Assembly: GCA_002162815.1 (NCBI GenBank)
Contig: MAAT01000042.1
Coordinates: 1-64,000, forward strand
Origin: Gammaproteobacteria bacterium 53_120_T64
GTDB taxonomy: Bacteria > Pseudomonadota > Gammaproteobacteria > Pseudomonadales > Porticoccaceae
Direction: 5' to 3'
Length of the DNA: 64,000 nt
Shown: one piece after another, positions 37,223 to 44,921 of the stretch
Layout of the letters: every line of letters begins with the position of its first letter
Numbering within the stretch: the first letter of the stretch is position 1
Made by a program: the position numbers and the translations under genes
Notes under the pieces: model-generated
What the model was told of the DNA's origin: nothing
What the model saw: only the letters and a program-made list of their open reading frames with translations
The model's database searches: none

Positions 37223-38224
37223 TCAAAGGGTTACGTACGCATAACCCTTCTTGTTTCGACCAAATGCGTGAGATTTTCGTGACCCTCCATTCGCATCGAC
37301 ATTTGGGCTCCTCAGTAGCGTCAATGTGGGTGTCGATCCACGTTGGTAGCCCACTCTTTCAGTCGCCTCGATCAGTTCCCCAATCTCAACCGCTGAATAA
37401 TGTGTAGTGATCTGGTTGTTCTTATGACCCAACAACACCCTACGTGTTTCTATGCCCACGCCAGCAGCTCTTAGACGACGACCAAAAGTGTGTTTCAAGT
37501 CATGCACTCTGACCAGGGTCAACCCAGTCATATCACGCGCTCTTCTCCACGCCTTGGTGTTAATCCGCTCCACTGGCCTATTTTCATGCTTGCTTCTATA
37601 AGTGAAGACAAACTCATCGTGATCACCACGCTGACGGTTGACTACCGCTCTCGCCACCGTGCTCAAAACAACAAGCCGGTCTTCACCATTTTTGACAAGC
37701 TCACCAGGAATCAAGAAGACACTGGTAGAGAGTTCGGGGATTGATATCTCCCAATCCCATCGCAACCCACAGACTTCAGCTTCCCTTGTTCCTGTGTTGA
37801 CCTTAAACAACGCCATTTCCCGCAAGTGGCTGGGCAATTCAGCAAAAAGCCTTTCTTGCTCAGACCAGGATATTGGGTATGACTTTCTAGCATCTTTCCA
37901 ATCTAACATACGGATTAGAGGCGGCGTATCCAGCCAGGGCCTGCCACGATCATCACGCCAGAGCCTGCCACGATCACCACGCCAGAGCCTTGCCGCCAGA
38001 ATTAGCACACGCCTGACAACAGCCAAATCACGGTTGATCGTATTAGATTTCAAGCCCTCCTTCTTTCGGGAAGCAATAAAACCCGCCAACGAATCCTGAT
38101 GAACCTGTCTTAAATTCATATTCCCTATAAAAGGGTCAAGAATCCTGAGCGATTGCGCATCACGATCAATACTACGCTTGTACTCGTTCTCCAATAGATA
38201 CTTTGGGGAAGTCAGCCGTGTCAA
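37223..38224 (-). CDS. Tyrosine recombinase (phage-type integrase), N-terminus probably truncated
   Basis: The 333-aa protein has a core-binding domain (RSIDRDAQSLRILDPFIGNM to about 100) and a catalytic domain with Arg in NTGTREAEVCGLRWD, His-Arg in VHDLKHTFGRRLRAAG, His in LLGHKNNQITTHYS and Tyr in the last motif. Its 3' end is 6 bp from tRNA-Met, as is normal for elements that target tRNA genes. The frame starts at a TTG within sequence that in another frame looks like a different protein, and an arm-binding domain is missing. A tandem 24-bp duplication (37936-37983) adds eight residues. Confidence 0.88.
   Translation of the reverse strand: MTRLTSPKYLLENEYKRSIDRDAQSLRILDPFIGNMNLRQVHQDSLAGFIASRKKEGLKSNTINRDLAVVRRVLILAARLWRGDRGRLWRDDRGRPWLDTPPLIRMLDWKDARKSYPISWSEQERLFAELPSHLREMALFKVNTGTREAEVCGLRWDWEISIPELSTSVFLIPGELVKNGEDRLVVLSTVARAVVNRQRGDHDEFVFTYRSKHENRPVERINTKAWRRARDMTGLTLVRVHDLKHTFGRRLRAAGVGIETRRVLLGHKNNQITTHYSAVEIGELIEATERVGYQRGSTPTLTLLRSPNVDANGGSRKSHAFGRNKKGYAYVTL
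37265..37283 (+). repeat. Element-end repeat, left copy
   Basis: TGCGTGAGATTTTCGTGAC lies inside the 3' end of the integrase gene. A near copy, TGCGTGAGATTTGCGTAAC, lies at 39914-39932 in the same orientation, identical at 17 of 19 positions. Candidate arm-type integrase sites. Confidence 0.55.
37936..37983. repeat. Tandem 24-bp duplication within the integrase gene
   Basis: Units 37936-37959 and 37960-37983 match at 22 of 24 bases, followed by a partial third copy. They encode RLWRGDRG and RLWRDDRG, in frame, before the normal RPWLD segment. Confidence 0.85.
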
Positions 38225-38288
38225 AGTCCTGTTCGGCTAAATCACTTATTGCCTGTTCTATTTCAACGGCGTTCAATGCGTCATTTTC
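38202..38288 (-). pseudogene. Possible N-terminal remnant of an MmeI-like DNA methyltransferase
   Basis: In the minus-strand frame one step from the integrase, between stops at 38289-38291 and 38172-38174, 29 codons encode a peptide containing EIEQAISDLAEQDFD. This resembles, from memory, the N-terminus of type IIL (MmeI-like) methyltransferases, which begin with LTENDAL-like and EIEQAI-like sequence. It runs into the integrase reading frame at a CCCCAAA junction. No further methyltransferase sequence follows. Confidence 0.35.
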
Positions 38289-38372
38289 CTATATCTATGT
38301 CTAGTTTATGTCTATGTGCGAGAGGCATGCGGGCGCTTACAAAGTTAGGCTGTCAGTTAATCATGGCTTGTG

Positions 38373-39770
38373 TTATTGCCACTGGCTCGCCCAGTTTCTA
38401 TATTCCGATGGTTTTATCCGATACCGGGCAATATTACCTTCATGCAAACTCATCAACTCTGTTTCAACCATTTCTATAAAGCGCTGGCTATCGTGCTCAG
38501 CAATTTCTTGCTCGGCATGCCGTTTTATATGAGAGACCGCTTCTTTTTTATGCAGGGTATCGGAGACAATTTTTGCGACAAGTTGAGCAATAGATTCCCT
38601 ATACCTCAGCCTGAACGGATCGGGTTCGCCCAACGATTGCCGCACTGCCGAATAGCGGGCACAAGAGCGCTCGTAGGCCCAAACAAAGACATCCGCCAAC
38701 AAGTCAGTACGACCCAATTCGTAAATGCCTAACAGTCCGTCAATGTAGGCTTTCTCCGGCACATCAACAAATGATAGTGGGCTTAGGTTTTCCCGTATCA
38801 GTGGAATGTTGGCTGCCAGGCGCGAGACCCGTTTATTGACATCATCAAAAGGCTGCAAGTACGGCAACTGAACCATTGCGAAAAATGCCTGTTCAAAGGG
38901 ATCTTCAATAGCAGCCGCTTTTATTAAAATTCGATCAAAACATGCTTTTATCAACGGCCCACCTTCTAACGGGTGGAAAACGCTTTTGCCAATACCAACC
39001 GCGTGCTCCCTCAAACGTCCACAGGCGGAGGGGTCAGGCAGTAGACTTTCAGAAAGCAAAGCATGGAGATTGCAAATGGTGTAGCTGTTAAAGCCTATAT
39101 CTTCTGCCGACTCGACTAACAGTTCGATTGCCGCTTTGTGGTTGAGTATCATTTGTGTTTCAAAGGCATTTTTACCTTCTGTACTTTCACCCAGGGCAAG
39201 TAGGCGTTCCGTTTCCAGCAATGAATAGGTGTTGCCTTCAAGGCGACTTGAGTTCCAGGTCAAGTCAACTAACAAGCGGCCATAGACCTGTAAGGCATAG
39301 GTTCCAGCGGGCAAAATTTCTTGTTGTGATTGACCTATCTGTAAAAGATGCTTGCGTGTTTTCTCAGATAAATAATAGGTCTTATTCGGTTGATAGGCTT
39401 TTAGAAAATCCTGGTTATACCCGACAGGCTTACGTTGCTGTATCGCTTGGCGTACAAGCTGCTTAATTCGCCCCCCCTCCCTTGATACGGGGACATAAAC
39501 ATCTAAAGCAGGGCTAGACACCTCTGAAGTGCTTTCAAGGTCCTGTGCTTGCAGCCTTACTGGTGGCAATCTATATTTGCTACCACGACCTGCCCCTTCA
39601 GCGACCAACTCCCTTCTTTCCACCAGTAACGCCAGGCGACGCTGAAGAGTTCGGCGCGGCATTTTAAGTTCAAGCACACCCTGAATGTCATCAATAGAAG
39701 CGCCTTCATCAAACCCTTTGACAACTTGCTTGATGGTATCTAGTTCTGATTCTGAAATTTGTTTTGGCAT
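38373..39770 (-). CDS. Winged-helix/Fic-domain protein with a degenerate Fic motif
   Basis: From ATG 39770 (AAGG ribosome site) the protein is 465 aa; the frame is open to 39905, but that part covers the operator region. The N-terminus (about 1-75) is a winged helix with MPRRTLQRRLALLVERREL. The Fic region has the inhibitory motif SSRLEG at 174-179, matching (S/T)xxxE(G/N), and the active-site motif QPFDDVNKRVSR near 306. This motif corresponds to HPFxDGNGRxxR with His replaced by Gln and GNG by VNK. AMP transfer is therefore doubtful. The C-terminus is helical. Likely autoregulated through the TGGCGC boxes upstream. Confidence 0.85.
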   Translation of the reverse strand: MPKQISESELDTIKQVVKGFDEGASIDDIQGVLELKMPRRTLQRRLALLVERRELVAEGAGRGSKYRLPPVRLQAQDLESTSEVSSPALDVYVPVSREGGRIKQLVRQAIQQRKPVGYNQDFLKAYQPNKTYYLSEKTRKHLLQIGQSQQEILPAGTYALQVYGRLLVDLTWNSSRLEGNTYSLLETERLLALGESTEGKNAFETQMILNHKAAIELLVESAEDIGFNSYTICNLHALLSESLLPDPSACGRLREHAVGIGKSVFHPLEGGPLIKACFDRILIKAAAIEDPFEQAFFAMVQLPYLQPFDDVNKRVSRLAANIPLIRENLSPLSFVDVPEKAYIDGLLGIYELGRTDLLADVFVWAYERSCARYSAVRQSLGEPDPFRLRYRESIAQLVAKIVSDTLHKKEAVSHIKRHAEQEIAEHDSQRFIEMVETELMSLHEGNIARYRIKPSEYRNWASQWQ

Positions 39771-39797
39771 GAGCCTTACTTTGACAGAGTCTCCACA

Positions 39798-39893
39798 TGG
39801 CGCGTTTATCGCATATGCGCCATATAAATCTATTTTTATGGCGCGTTCAAGAGGTTGCGTCAAATAAAGTGGCGCAATTAGATGATTGCGCCA
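39798..39893. promoter_or_regulatory. Cluster of TGGCGC operator-like boxes upstream of the Fic gene
   Basis: Five TGGCGC hexamers in both orientations begin at 39798, 39817 (reverse), 39839, 39870 and 39888 (reverse). The last two form a perfect inverted repeat, TGGCGCAAT and ATTGCGCCA, with a 6-nt spacer. The cluster lies 28-123 bp upstream of the start codon and suits autoregulation by the winged-helix domain. Confidence 0.6.
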
Positions 39894-39913
39894 AAAAAAA
39901 CCCATACCGCACT

Positions 39914-39932
39914 TGCGTGAGATTTGCGTAAC
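39914..39932 (+). repeat. Element-end repeat, right copy
   Basis: TGCGTGAGATTTGCGTAAC, 94 bp inside attR, direct repeat of 37265-37283 (17 of 19 identical). Confidence 0.55.
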
Positions 39933-40025
39933 TTGTTATGAAAAGTAGTGCTTTGTTCTGCTAATTTGCTGTGGTCGATGAAGTTAAAGATAATAAAATC
40001 AATTAGTTACAAATATCCAGCCAGT

Positions 40026-40071
40026 TTCATAATGCAGGGCTCGGCGGTTCAAGTCCGCCCGTAGCTACCAT
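40026..40071 (+). repeat. attR: imperfect copy of the tRNA-Met 3' half
   Basis: Matches 37172-37217 at 43 of 46 positions. Its changed bases would mispair with the existing 5' half (TGCAG against CAGCA in the anticodon stem), so it is not a spare functional tRNA end. It marks the right border of the element. Confidence 0.82.
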
Positions 40072-40248
40072 CTCTTTATCTCGCAGGACTGCCTAGCGCT
40101 GTTCTGGCGCAAAATTCTTTACCTGCGAGATTGACGTTTTAAACATACTGAAGAAACAACCCCGCCAATAAAGCACCCTATTCACCGCTCACCTTTTAAA
40201 ACCTGGCGCGAAGCCGCCTATCACATACCACGACAATCTAACGCTGAC

Positions 40249-40566
40249 TTAACAGCGACCCTTTTTTGCCTGCCCAGGCGGGCAAAAACGCGATCCCGAG
40301 TGGCCTTTATGCGAGCGCTTAGCGTCACCGCCATGCTTGTCATCTACTTCTTTATCGCCTGACTTATCCGTTGTGATAGCGGCACCAACACCCCCGCCCA
40401 GCGCACCACCCACAATCGCGCCATCTCGCCCACCCACCTCATTGCCTATAGCCGCGCCGACCGCACCACCAATACCCCCGCCAATAGCCGCATCGAGTGT
40501 TGAGTCGTCGGCGCTCACTACCGCTACCGATAGTAGCGTGGTGAAGAAAAAGTATTTAATGTTCAT
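40249..40566 (-). CDS. Small secreted glycine-zipper protein
   Basis: The 105-aa protein has a signal peptide (about 1-19) and a glycine-zipper segment AAIGGGIGGAVGAAIGNEVG followed by a second GALGGGVGAAI run, typical of glycine-zipper 2TM domains. It ends in a basic tail with FCPPGQAKKGRC. Likely periplasmic or outer-membrane-associated. Function unknown. It lies just outside attR, so it is probably chromosomal. Confidence 0.7.
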   Translation of the reverse strand: MNIKYFFFTTLLSVAVVSADDSTLDAAIGGGIGGAVGAAIGNEVGGRDGAIVGGALGGGVGAAITTDKSGDKEVDDKHGGDAKRSHKGHSGSRFCPPGQAKKGRC

Positions 40567-40738
40567 CGCGAAATCCTATGGTCCATTGCCAATTAGCCGA
40601 ATGATGGCCCTTTAAGTGTTTTGTTGCGGTGAGTCGCGTCTCAGTTCTTTCAAGGGTCATTAAGTGCAGGCTGCGAAGGGATAAACCAGCCCCCGTAAAT
40701 ATCCAACAAATCCGCTAAGGCTGGGGTATTCATTCGCT

Positions 40739-41533
40739 CTAGCTCCAGCGGCCTTTAATGTATTCGGTAGCCTCTTGTATATTCATATCCCGGGTGCCGC
40801 CTCCGGTGCGCAGGTACAGCCTCGGAGCACCCTCTCGATTCAAGTAAACCGGCCTTGGTGCCGCTTTAATAATAATGCGGCAAATATCACGACCGTCAAT
40901 GGCATGAAAAACGGTATGTAGATACGGACATAAATCCGCACCCAAGTTCGTCGACACCACCGTCACCACGGCTTGTTCAAAACCATCGGCATCGGACTTC
41001 TTCAACAGCGCGTAATCGGGCTGTAAACCGGTAATTCCACCCTCGTCATTCACTCCTATCAGTAGCGTGCCGCCCTTGCTGTTCATAAAGCCGGCAATAG
41101 TTTTGAGAATCACCAACTCTAGCTTTTTATTGGCCCGCTGCTCGCGAAGGTCCCAGCGGAAGCTCGACTTAAACTCCAATTTTGGACCCTCGCCCTGAGA
41201 CAGCAGTGAGGCCAAGTCCTTACCGAGCTCCTGGTTCAAACTCTCGATGGTCTCCAACTTAGCGCGAAGAACCCGAAATGCCAGGCCAAATAAGCCGCCA
41301 ATCACACCGCCGACAAGGATGTAGTACAGGGTTTTTTTGTAGGTTTGACCCGTCAATGATTTGACTAAACCCTGATAAATAAACTGCCACTGCGTTATCG
41401 AGCCATCATGGGATTCATACAAGTGATAAATCACCATATCGTTTACCGGCTGTATCAGCATGACACCACACAAAGCCCCGAAGACAATACTCGCCAGATG
41501 GCGAAACAGCCTACTTTTGTACACACCAACCAT
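40739..41533 (-). CDS. Membrane-anchored AlbA_2 (Schlafen-like) domain protein
   Basis: The 264-aa protein has two N-terminal membrane helices (about 9-32 and 66-88) and a short coiled segment. An AlbA_2 domain follows (about 115-215), with LEFKSSFRWDL, the glycine-rich FMNSKGGTLLIGVNDEGGITGLQPD and a C-terminal PVYLNREGAPRLYLRTGGGT. AlbA_2 domains bind nucleic acid or nucleotides in putative regulators and defence proteins; the membrane anchor is less usual. No partner gene is visible in an operon. Confidence 0.82.
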   Translation of the reverse strand: MVGVYKSRLFRHLASIVFGALCGVMLIQPVNDMVIYHLYESHDGSITQWQFIYQGLVKSLTGQTYKKTLYYILVGGVIGGLFGLAFRVLRAKLETIESLNQELGKDLASLLSQGEGPKLEFKSSFRWDLREQRANKKLELVILKTIAGFMNSKGGTLLIGVNDEGGITGLQPDYALLKKSDADGFEQAVVTVVSTNLGADLCPYLHTVFHAIDGRDICRIIIKAAPRPVYLNREGAPRLYLRTGGGTRDMNIQEATEYIKGRWS

Positions 41534-41754
41534 AGTGCTACCTCTTTAAATTACCGCAACCACTTTCACCGAGGGCGCCTATCGACAAGCCCTACGCGCG
41601 GTTTTGGCGGCTTAAATATTGGCTCTCTTATTTTATTCGCCACCGTAGCCATAAGTGCTACCGAAGCACACACTTTAAATCCGCAAACTGCCATGATGAT
41701 TCACCGAGCTGAGCATGGCGACCCCTTTAATTGGCAGTAGGACTCGACGACCCG

Positions 41755-42258
41755 ATGATCAAACGCTTGATTTTCCGCATTATTATGATGCTTGCCCTCG
41801 CCGCTGGCATTATGTCCTATCTGGCCTCCATCAACGGTATTGATATACGCCAATTTTTGCCGTCATTTGAGCGCCCAAAATTGCCTAATATCAAGCTGCC
41901 GACAATGCCCGACATCAAACTCCCCGGCACCGACGGCCAAGACGCGACGATCAGCAAGGTCTATAAATGGCGTGGCGCGGATGGTAGCTGGCACTTTAGC
42001 GAAAACTTACCCGAGGGCGTGACAGCGGAACAGGTCATCTTGCTCAATTCCGAGACCAACGTGGTTCAGGGCTGGCCCGGGGCCCCTCCCGTGAAGACGG
42101 CTGCTGAACCAAGCAGTGCTCCCGCCCCGGTCAACACGCCACCCATCACACTTAATCCCTACAGTAAAAAAGCCATCGAAAAACTCTTAGACGATGCCCG
42201 GGGCGTGCAGGACATCATGGACCAACGCAGCCGGGACCTAGAACAAGCCAGTCAATAG
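41755..42258 (+). CDS. DUF4124-like membrane-anchored protein
   Basis: The 167-aa product starts at ATG 41755 (AGGA about 11 bp upstream). It has an N-terminal membrane helix (about 3-22), a proline-rich spacer with PNIKLPTMPDIKLPG, and a DUF4124-type segment KVYKWRGADGSWHFSENLP near 70-88, then a Pro/Ala linker and a helical tail. DUF4124 proteins are envelope proteins of unknown role. The frame extends back to TTG 41731. Confidence 0.68.
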   Translation: MIKRLIFRIIMMLALAAGIMSYLASINGIDIRQFLPSFERPKLPNIKLPTMPDIKLPGTDGQDATISKVYKWRGADGSWHFSENLPEGVTAEQVILLNSETNVVQGWPGAPPVKTAAEPSSAPAPVNTPPITLNPYSKKAIEKLLDDARGVQDIMDQRSRDLEQASQ

Positions 42259-42410
42259 CACCAAACTGCCCGCACGACCCTCTCTGGCCCCACCAGCCCA
42301 AGCCAAGCTTTCAGCTCACGCACTATCAGTCGGATCTCACCCGGCCCATTGGCGGCCGCCAATGTTTTGACATGCATCCCAACAAAACAAACTAAAGCAT
42401 TGTTTTTTAT

Positions 42411-42440
42411 CACTAAAATTTAGTGGCACAGTTAATGCTT
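42411..42440 (+). promoter_or_regulatory. Candidate sigma-54 promoter for the fliL operon, with adjoining palindrome
   Basis: TGGCAC at 42424-42429 and ATGCT at 42436-42440 give the invariant GG-N10-GC spacing (GG 42425-42426, GC 42437-42438). A palindrome CACTAAAATTTAGTG (42411-42425) touches the -24 element. The distance to fliL suits a leader of about 80 nt. Sigma-54 with FleQ/FlrA drives this operon class in polar flagellates. Confidence 0.6.
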
Positions 42441-42528
42441 AAATACCTAAAAGCGGCTATCCACCGGGTTTTTAGGTGGCTGCGCGGCAAAGTAGTCAAC
42501 GATTCGTCGACACAAGGAACAGCAAAGT

Positions 42529-42993
42529 TTGAATAAGACCACAGCAATCATCGTCATTATTGTCGCACTACTGTTCACCGGTGGTGGCGGTGCCTGGTTT
42601 TACTTTAGCGGTGATTCTGCCACGGCCGAGTCCGGGGCCGACAATGGTATTGAGGCGCGGGGGGAAAGTTACTACCTGGCACTCGAGCCCCCCTTCATCG
42701 TCAACTTCGTCTACAAAGATACGCTCCGCTACCTGCAAATGACACTGTCGGTAATGAGCCACGAGCCGACCGTTCTCGAACAAGTGACTCACCACATGCC
42801 CGCCATTCGCCACCGCATTATTATGCTGGTCGGCGATAAAGATTTTGACGAGCTCAATGGTGAAGACAGCCGGGAAGCTCTGCGCGAGGAGATACTGCTC
42901 GAAATCCGCAATATCGTCCAAGCTGAAAAGAACTTTACCCACAACCCCGGCCAAGTGGAAGCGGTGTACTTCACCGGCTTTGTGATGCAGTAA
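42529..42993 (+). CDS. fliL: Flagellar basal body-associated protein FliL
   Basis: The 154-aa protein starts with TTG (AAGGAAC ten bases upstream) and has one N-terminal membrane helix (about 5-27). The periplasmic FliL domain contains YYLALEPPFIVNFV near 45, and the typical ending TGFVMQ is present. FliL surrounds the stator and supports torque. Its stop codon overlaps the fliM start (TAATG). Confidence 0.93.
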   Translation: MNKTTAIIVIIVALLFTGGGGAWFYFSGDSATAESGADNGIEARGESYYLALEPPFIVNFVYKDTLRYLQMTLSVMSHEPTVLEQVTHHMPAIRHRIIMLVGDKDFDELNGEDSREALREEILLEIRNIVQAEKNFTHNPGQVEAVYFTGFVMQ

Positions 42994-44000
42994 TGGCTGA
43001 TTCAGATACCCCCCCAGAGGGCGAAAGCGAAGAGGTCCTCACCCAGGAAGAGATCGACGCACTGCTCACCAGTGTCGATGAGGATGAGGATGGCGATGAT
43101 GCCGGTGACATTGTCGCTGGCATTGGCCATGTGCGGGCCTTTGACTTTTCCCGCCAGGGCCAGTCACTCAGCGCCGGCCTGCCACTACTCAACGTCATCC
43201 ACGAGCGCTTTGCCCTGCAGTTCTGTGAAAGTATTTTCAACACCCTGCGCTGCTCCAACAACGTCAAGTTCGCGGGTGCCCGAGGCGCATCCTTTACCGA
43301 TTATTTACACACCCTCGAACTGCCCACCCACATTAACTTTATCAACCTCCAGCCCTTAAAAGGCATCGCCCTGGCCGTGTTCGACAACAACCTGATAGCC
43401 AATGCCACCAGCAGTTTTTTCGGCGGCTCAATGAAAGATGAGGTGGTCGGAGACAAACAGGATTTCACCCCCTCCGAAATGCGCATTGGCAATATGCTGC
43501 TGCAGAGTGTGATGAGTGACTTACAACTCAGCTGGAAGGCCGACATTGACATTCACCCCCAGGCCAAACAGACCGAGACCAACCCCGACTTTGCCCAGCT
43601 CATGAACCCGGCGGAACAACTGCTGGTGAATCGCTTTGACATCGTCTTCGAGGGCACCCAGGGCGTCTTCGAACTCGCCATGCCAATGGCGATGATCGAG
43701 CCCTATCGAGAACAATTTGCGGTCACCTATCAGGCTGAGAAGCGTGACGACCAGGGCACCTGGGCGCCGGTGATTATCGACGAACTAAAGACCACCTCGG
43801 TAGAACTGAGCAGTATTCTCGGCACCGCACAGGTAACCCTGGGCGAACTACTGAAACTCAATGCCGGCGACATCATCCACCTCGACATGGCCGACACGGT
43901 GACCCTTTTTGCCGAGGGCATACCCATTTTTGACGGTGAATACGGTGCTTTCAATGACAAAAATGCCGTCAAAATACAGCACAAAAAGCACCGCCCCTAG
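42993..44000 (+). CDS. fliM: Flagellar motor switch protein FliM
   Basis: The 335-aa protein has the N-terminal CheY-binding motif LTQEEIDALL near residue 11, then an acidic linker. The CheC-like middle domain starts with DFSRQGQS, and the C-terminal SpoA domain (about 260-330) has LGTAQVTLGELLKLNAGDIIHL. It forms the C-ring middle and binds CheY-P to switch rotation, so chemotaxis control is expected although no che genes are seen here. Confidence 0.96.
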   Translation: MADSDTPPEGESEEVLTQEEIDALLTSVDEDEDGDDAGDIVAGIGHVRAFDFSRQGQSLSAGLPLLNVIHERFALQFCESIFNTLRCSNNVKFAGARGASFTDYLHTLELPTHINFINLQPLKGIALAVFDNNLIANATSSFFGGSMKDEVVGDKQDFTPSEMRIGNMLLQSVMSDLQLSWKADIDIHPQAKQTETNPDFAQLMNPAEQLLVNRFDIVFEGTQGVFELAMPMAMIEPYREQFAVTYQAEKRDDQGTWAPVIIDELKTTSVELSSILGTAQVTLGELLKLNAGDIIHLDMADTVTLFAEGIPIFDGEYGAFNDKNAVKIQHKKHRP

Positions 44001-44040
44001 CGGGCACTAGCAACACCGACCCCTATAGCGGAGACTCTCG

Positions 44041-44460
44041 ATGAGTGATGACGAAAACAATCAAAACGGTGATGGCGATATCACCTCCCCGGCCAGCGAA
44101 GCGGAGACAGCGCCAGACTATAGCGCCGCCCCCCTCAAGGACCTCAGTGACACCAGTGGCGCGCCCACCAGTGACACCATGCCACCGATGGACGAGGATG
44201 ATATCAACCTCGACATCATTCTCGATGTTCCGGTGACTATTTCCGTCGAAATTGGCCGCACCCAGGTACCCATTCGCGACTTACTACGCTACTCCCAGGG
44301 CTCGGTGATTGAGCTCGAGCGACTAGTCAGCGAACCTCTCGATGTACTGGTCAATAACACCCTGATCGCCCACGGCGAGGTCGTCGTAGTCGACGAGCAG
44401 TTTGGCATTCGCCTCACCGATGTGATCAGCCCCAGCGAACGGGTGAAGAAGCTCAAATGA
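44041..44460 (+). CDS. fliN: Flagellar motor switch protein FliN
   Basis: The 139-aa protein has an acidic, variable N-terminus and the SpoA domain with DINLDIILDVPVTISVEIGRTQ and LVSEPLDVLVNNTLIAHGEVVVVDEQFGIRLTD. It builds the base of the C-ring. Its stop codon overlaps the fliO start by 4 bp. Confidence 0.96.
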   Translation: MSDDENNQNGDGDITSPASEAETAPDYSAAPLKDLSDTSGAPTSDTMPPMDEDDINLDIILDVPVTISVEIGRTQVPIRDLLRYSQGSVIELERLVSEPLDVLVNNTLIAHGEVVVVDEQFGIRLTDVISPSERVKKLK

Positions 44461-44921
44461 GAATCCTTCTGCCCTGCGCCGCCACGCTGACCCTGCCTTG
44501 TGCACCGCTGGCCCTAGCCGCAGCGCCCCTGGCCGACAAACTACCCATGGTCGATACCTCGGGTTACTTTCTGCAATTAGTCAGTGGTCTGGGTCTGGTG
44601 TTATTGAGTATCGCCGCTCTCGCCTGGCTACTAAAGCGCATCAACCGCCTGCCCAATCGCGACCTCAAAAACCTTGAACTCGTTGCCTCCCTCTCCGTCG
44701 GTCAGCGCGAACGCGTGGTTATTGTCCGTGCCGGTAGCAGCGAATTGGTACTCGGTATCGCCCCCGGCCATATCACCAAGCTGGGCGAGCTTAGCCGCCC
44801 AGCAGCCACAACCGCGAACCCCGAGACAATCGCCCCAGAGACCACGCCAGCCGACGATGACCAGCAGCCAACGGCATTTTCAGCGCTGATCGCCAAAGTA
44901 CGCAAGGACACTGCAGCATGA
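44457..44921 (+). CDS. fliO: Flagellar protein FliO
   Basis: The 154-aa protein has an Ala/Leu-rich N-terminal segment, a membrane helix (about 38-60, LVSGLGLVLLSIAALAWLLK) and the cytoplasmic FliO domain with SLSVGQRERVVIVRAGSSELVLGI. It helps assemble the FliP ring of the export gate. It overlaps fliN and fliP by 4 bp each. Confidence 0.93.
   Translation: MRILLPCAATLTLPCAPLALAAAPLADKLPMVDTSGYFLQLVSGLGLVLLSIAALAWLLKRINRLPNRDLKNLELVASLSVGQRERVVIVRAGSSELVLGIAPGHITKLGELSRPAATTANPETIAPETTPADDDQQPTAFSALIAKVRKDTAA

Noticed and set aside
37226-37249. AAGGGTTA/TAACCCTT hairpin at the integrase 3' end as a terminator
   Set aside because: It overlaps the last integrase codons, has an 8-nt loop and no proper T-run in either direction; too weak to call.
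40026-40071. A second tRNA-Met gene
   Set aside because: Only the 3' half is present; no acceptor 5' strand or D-arm lies upstream.
41408-41740. Plus-strand 110-codon frame with a hydrophobic, signal-like segment
   Set aside because: Its first half is antisense to the AlbA_2 gene and there is no plausible internal start before the hydrophobic stretch.
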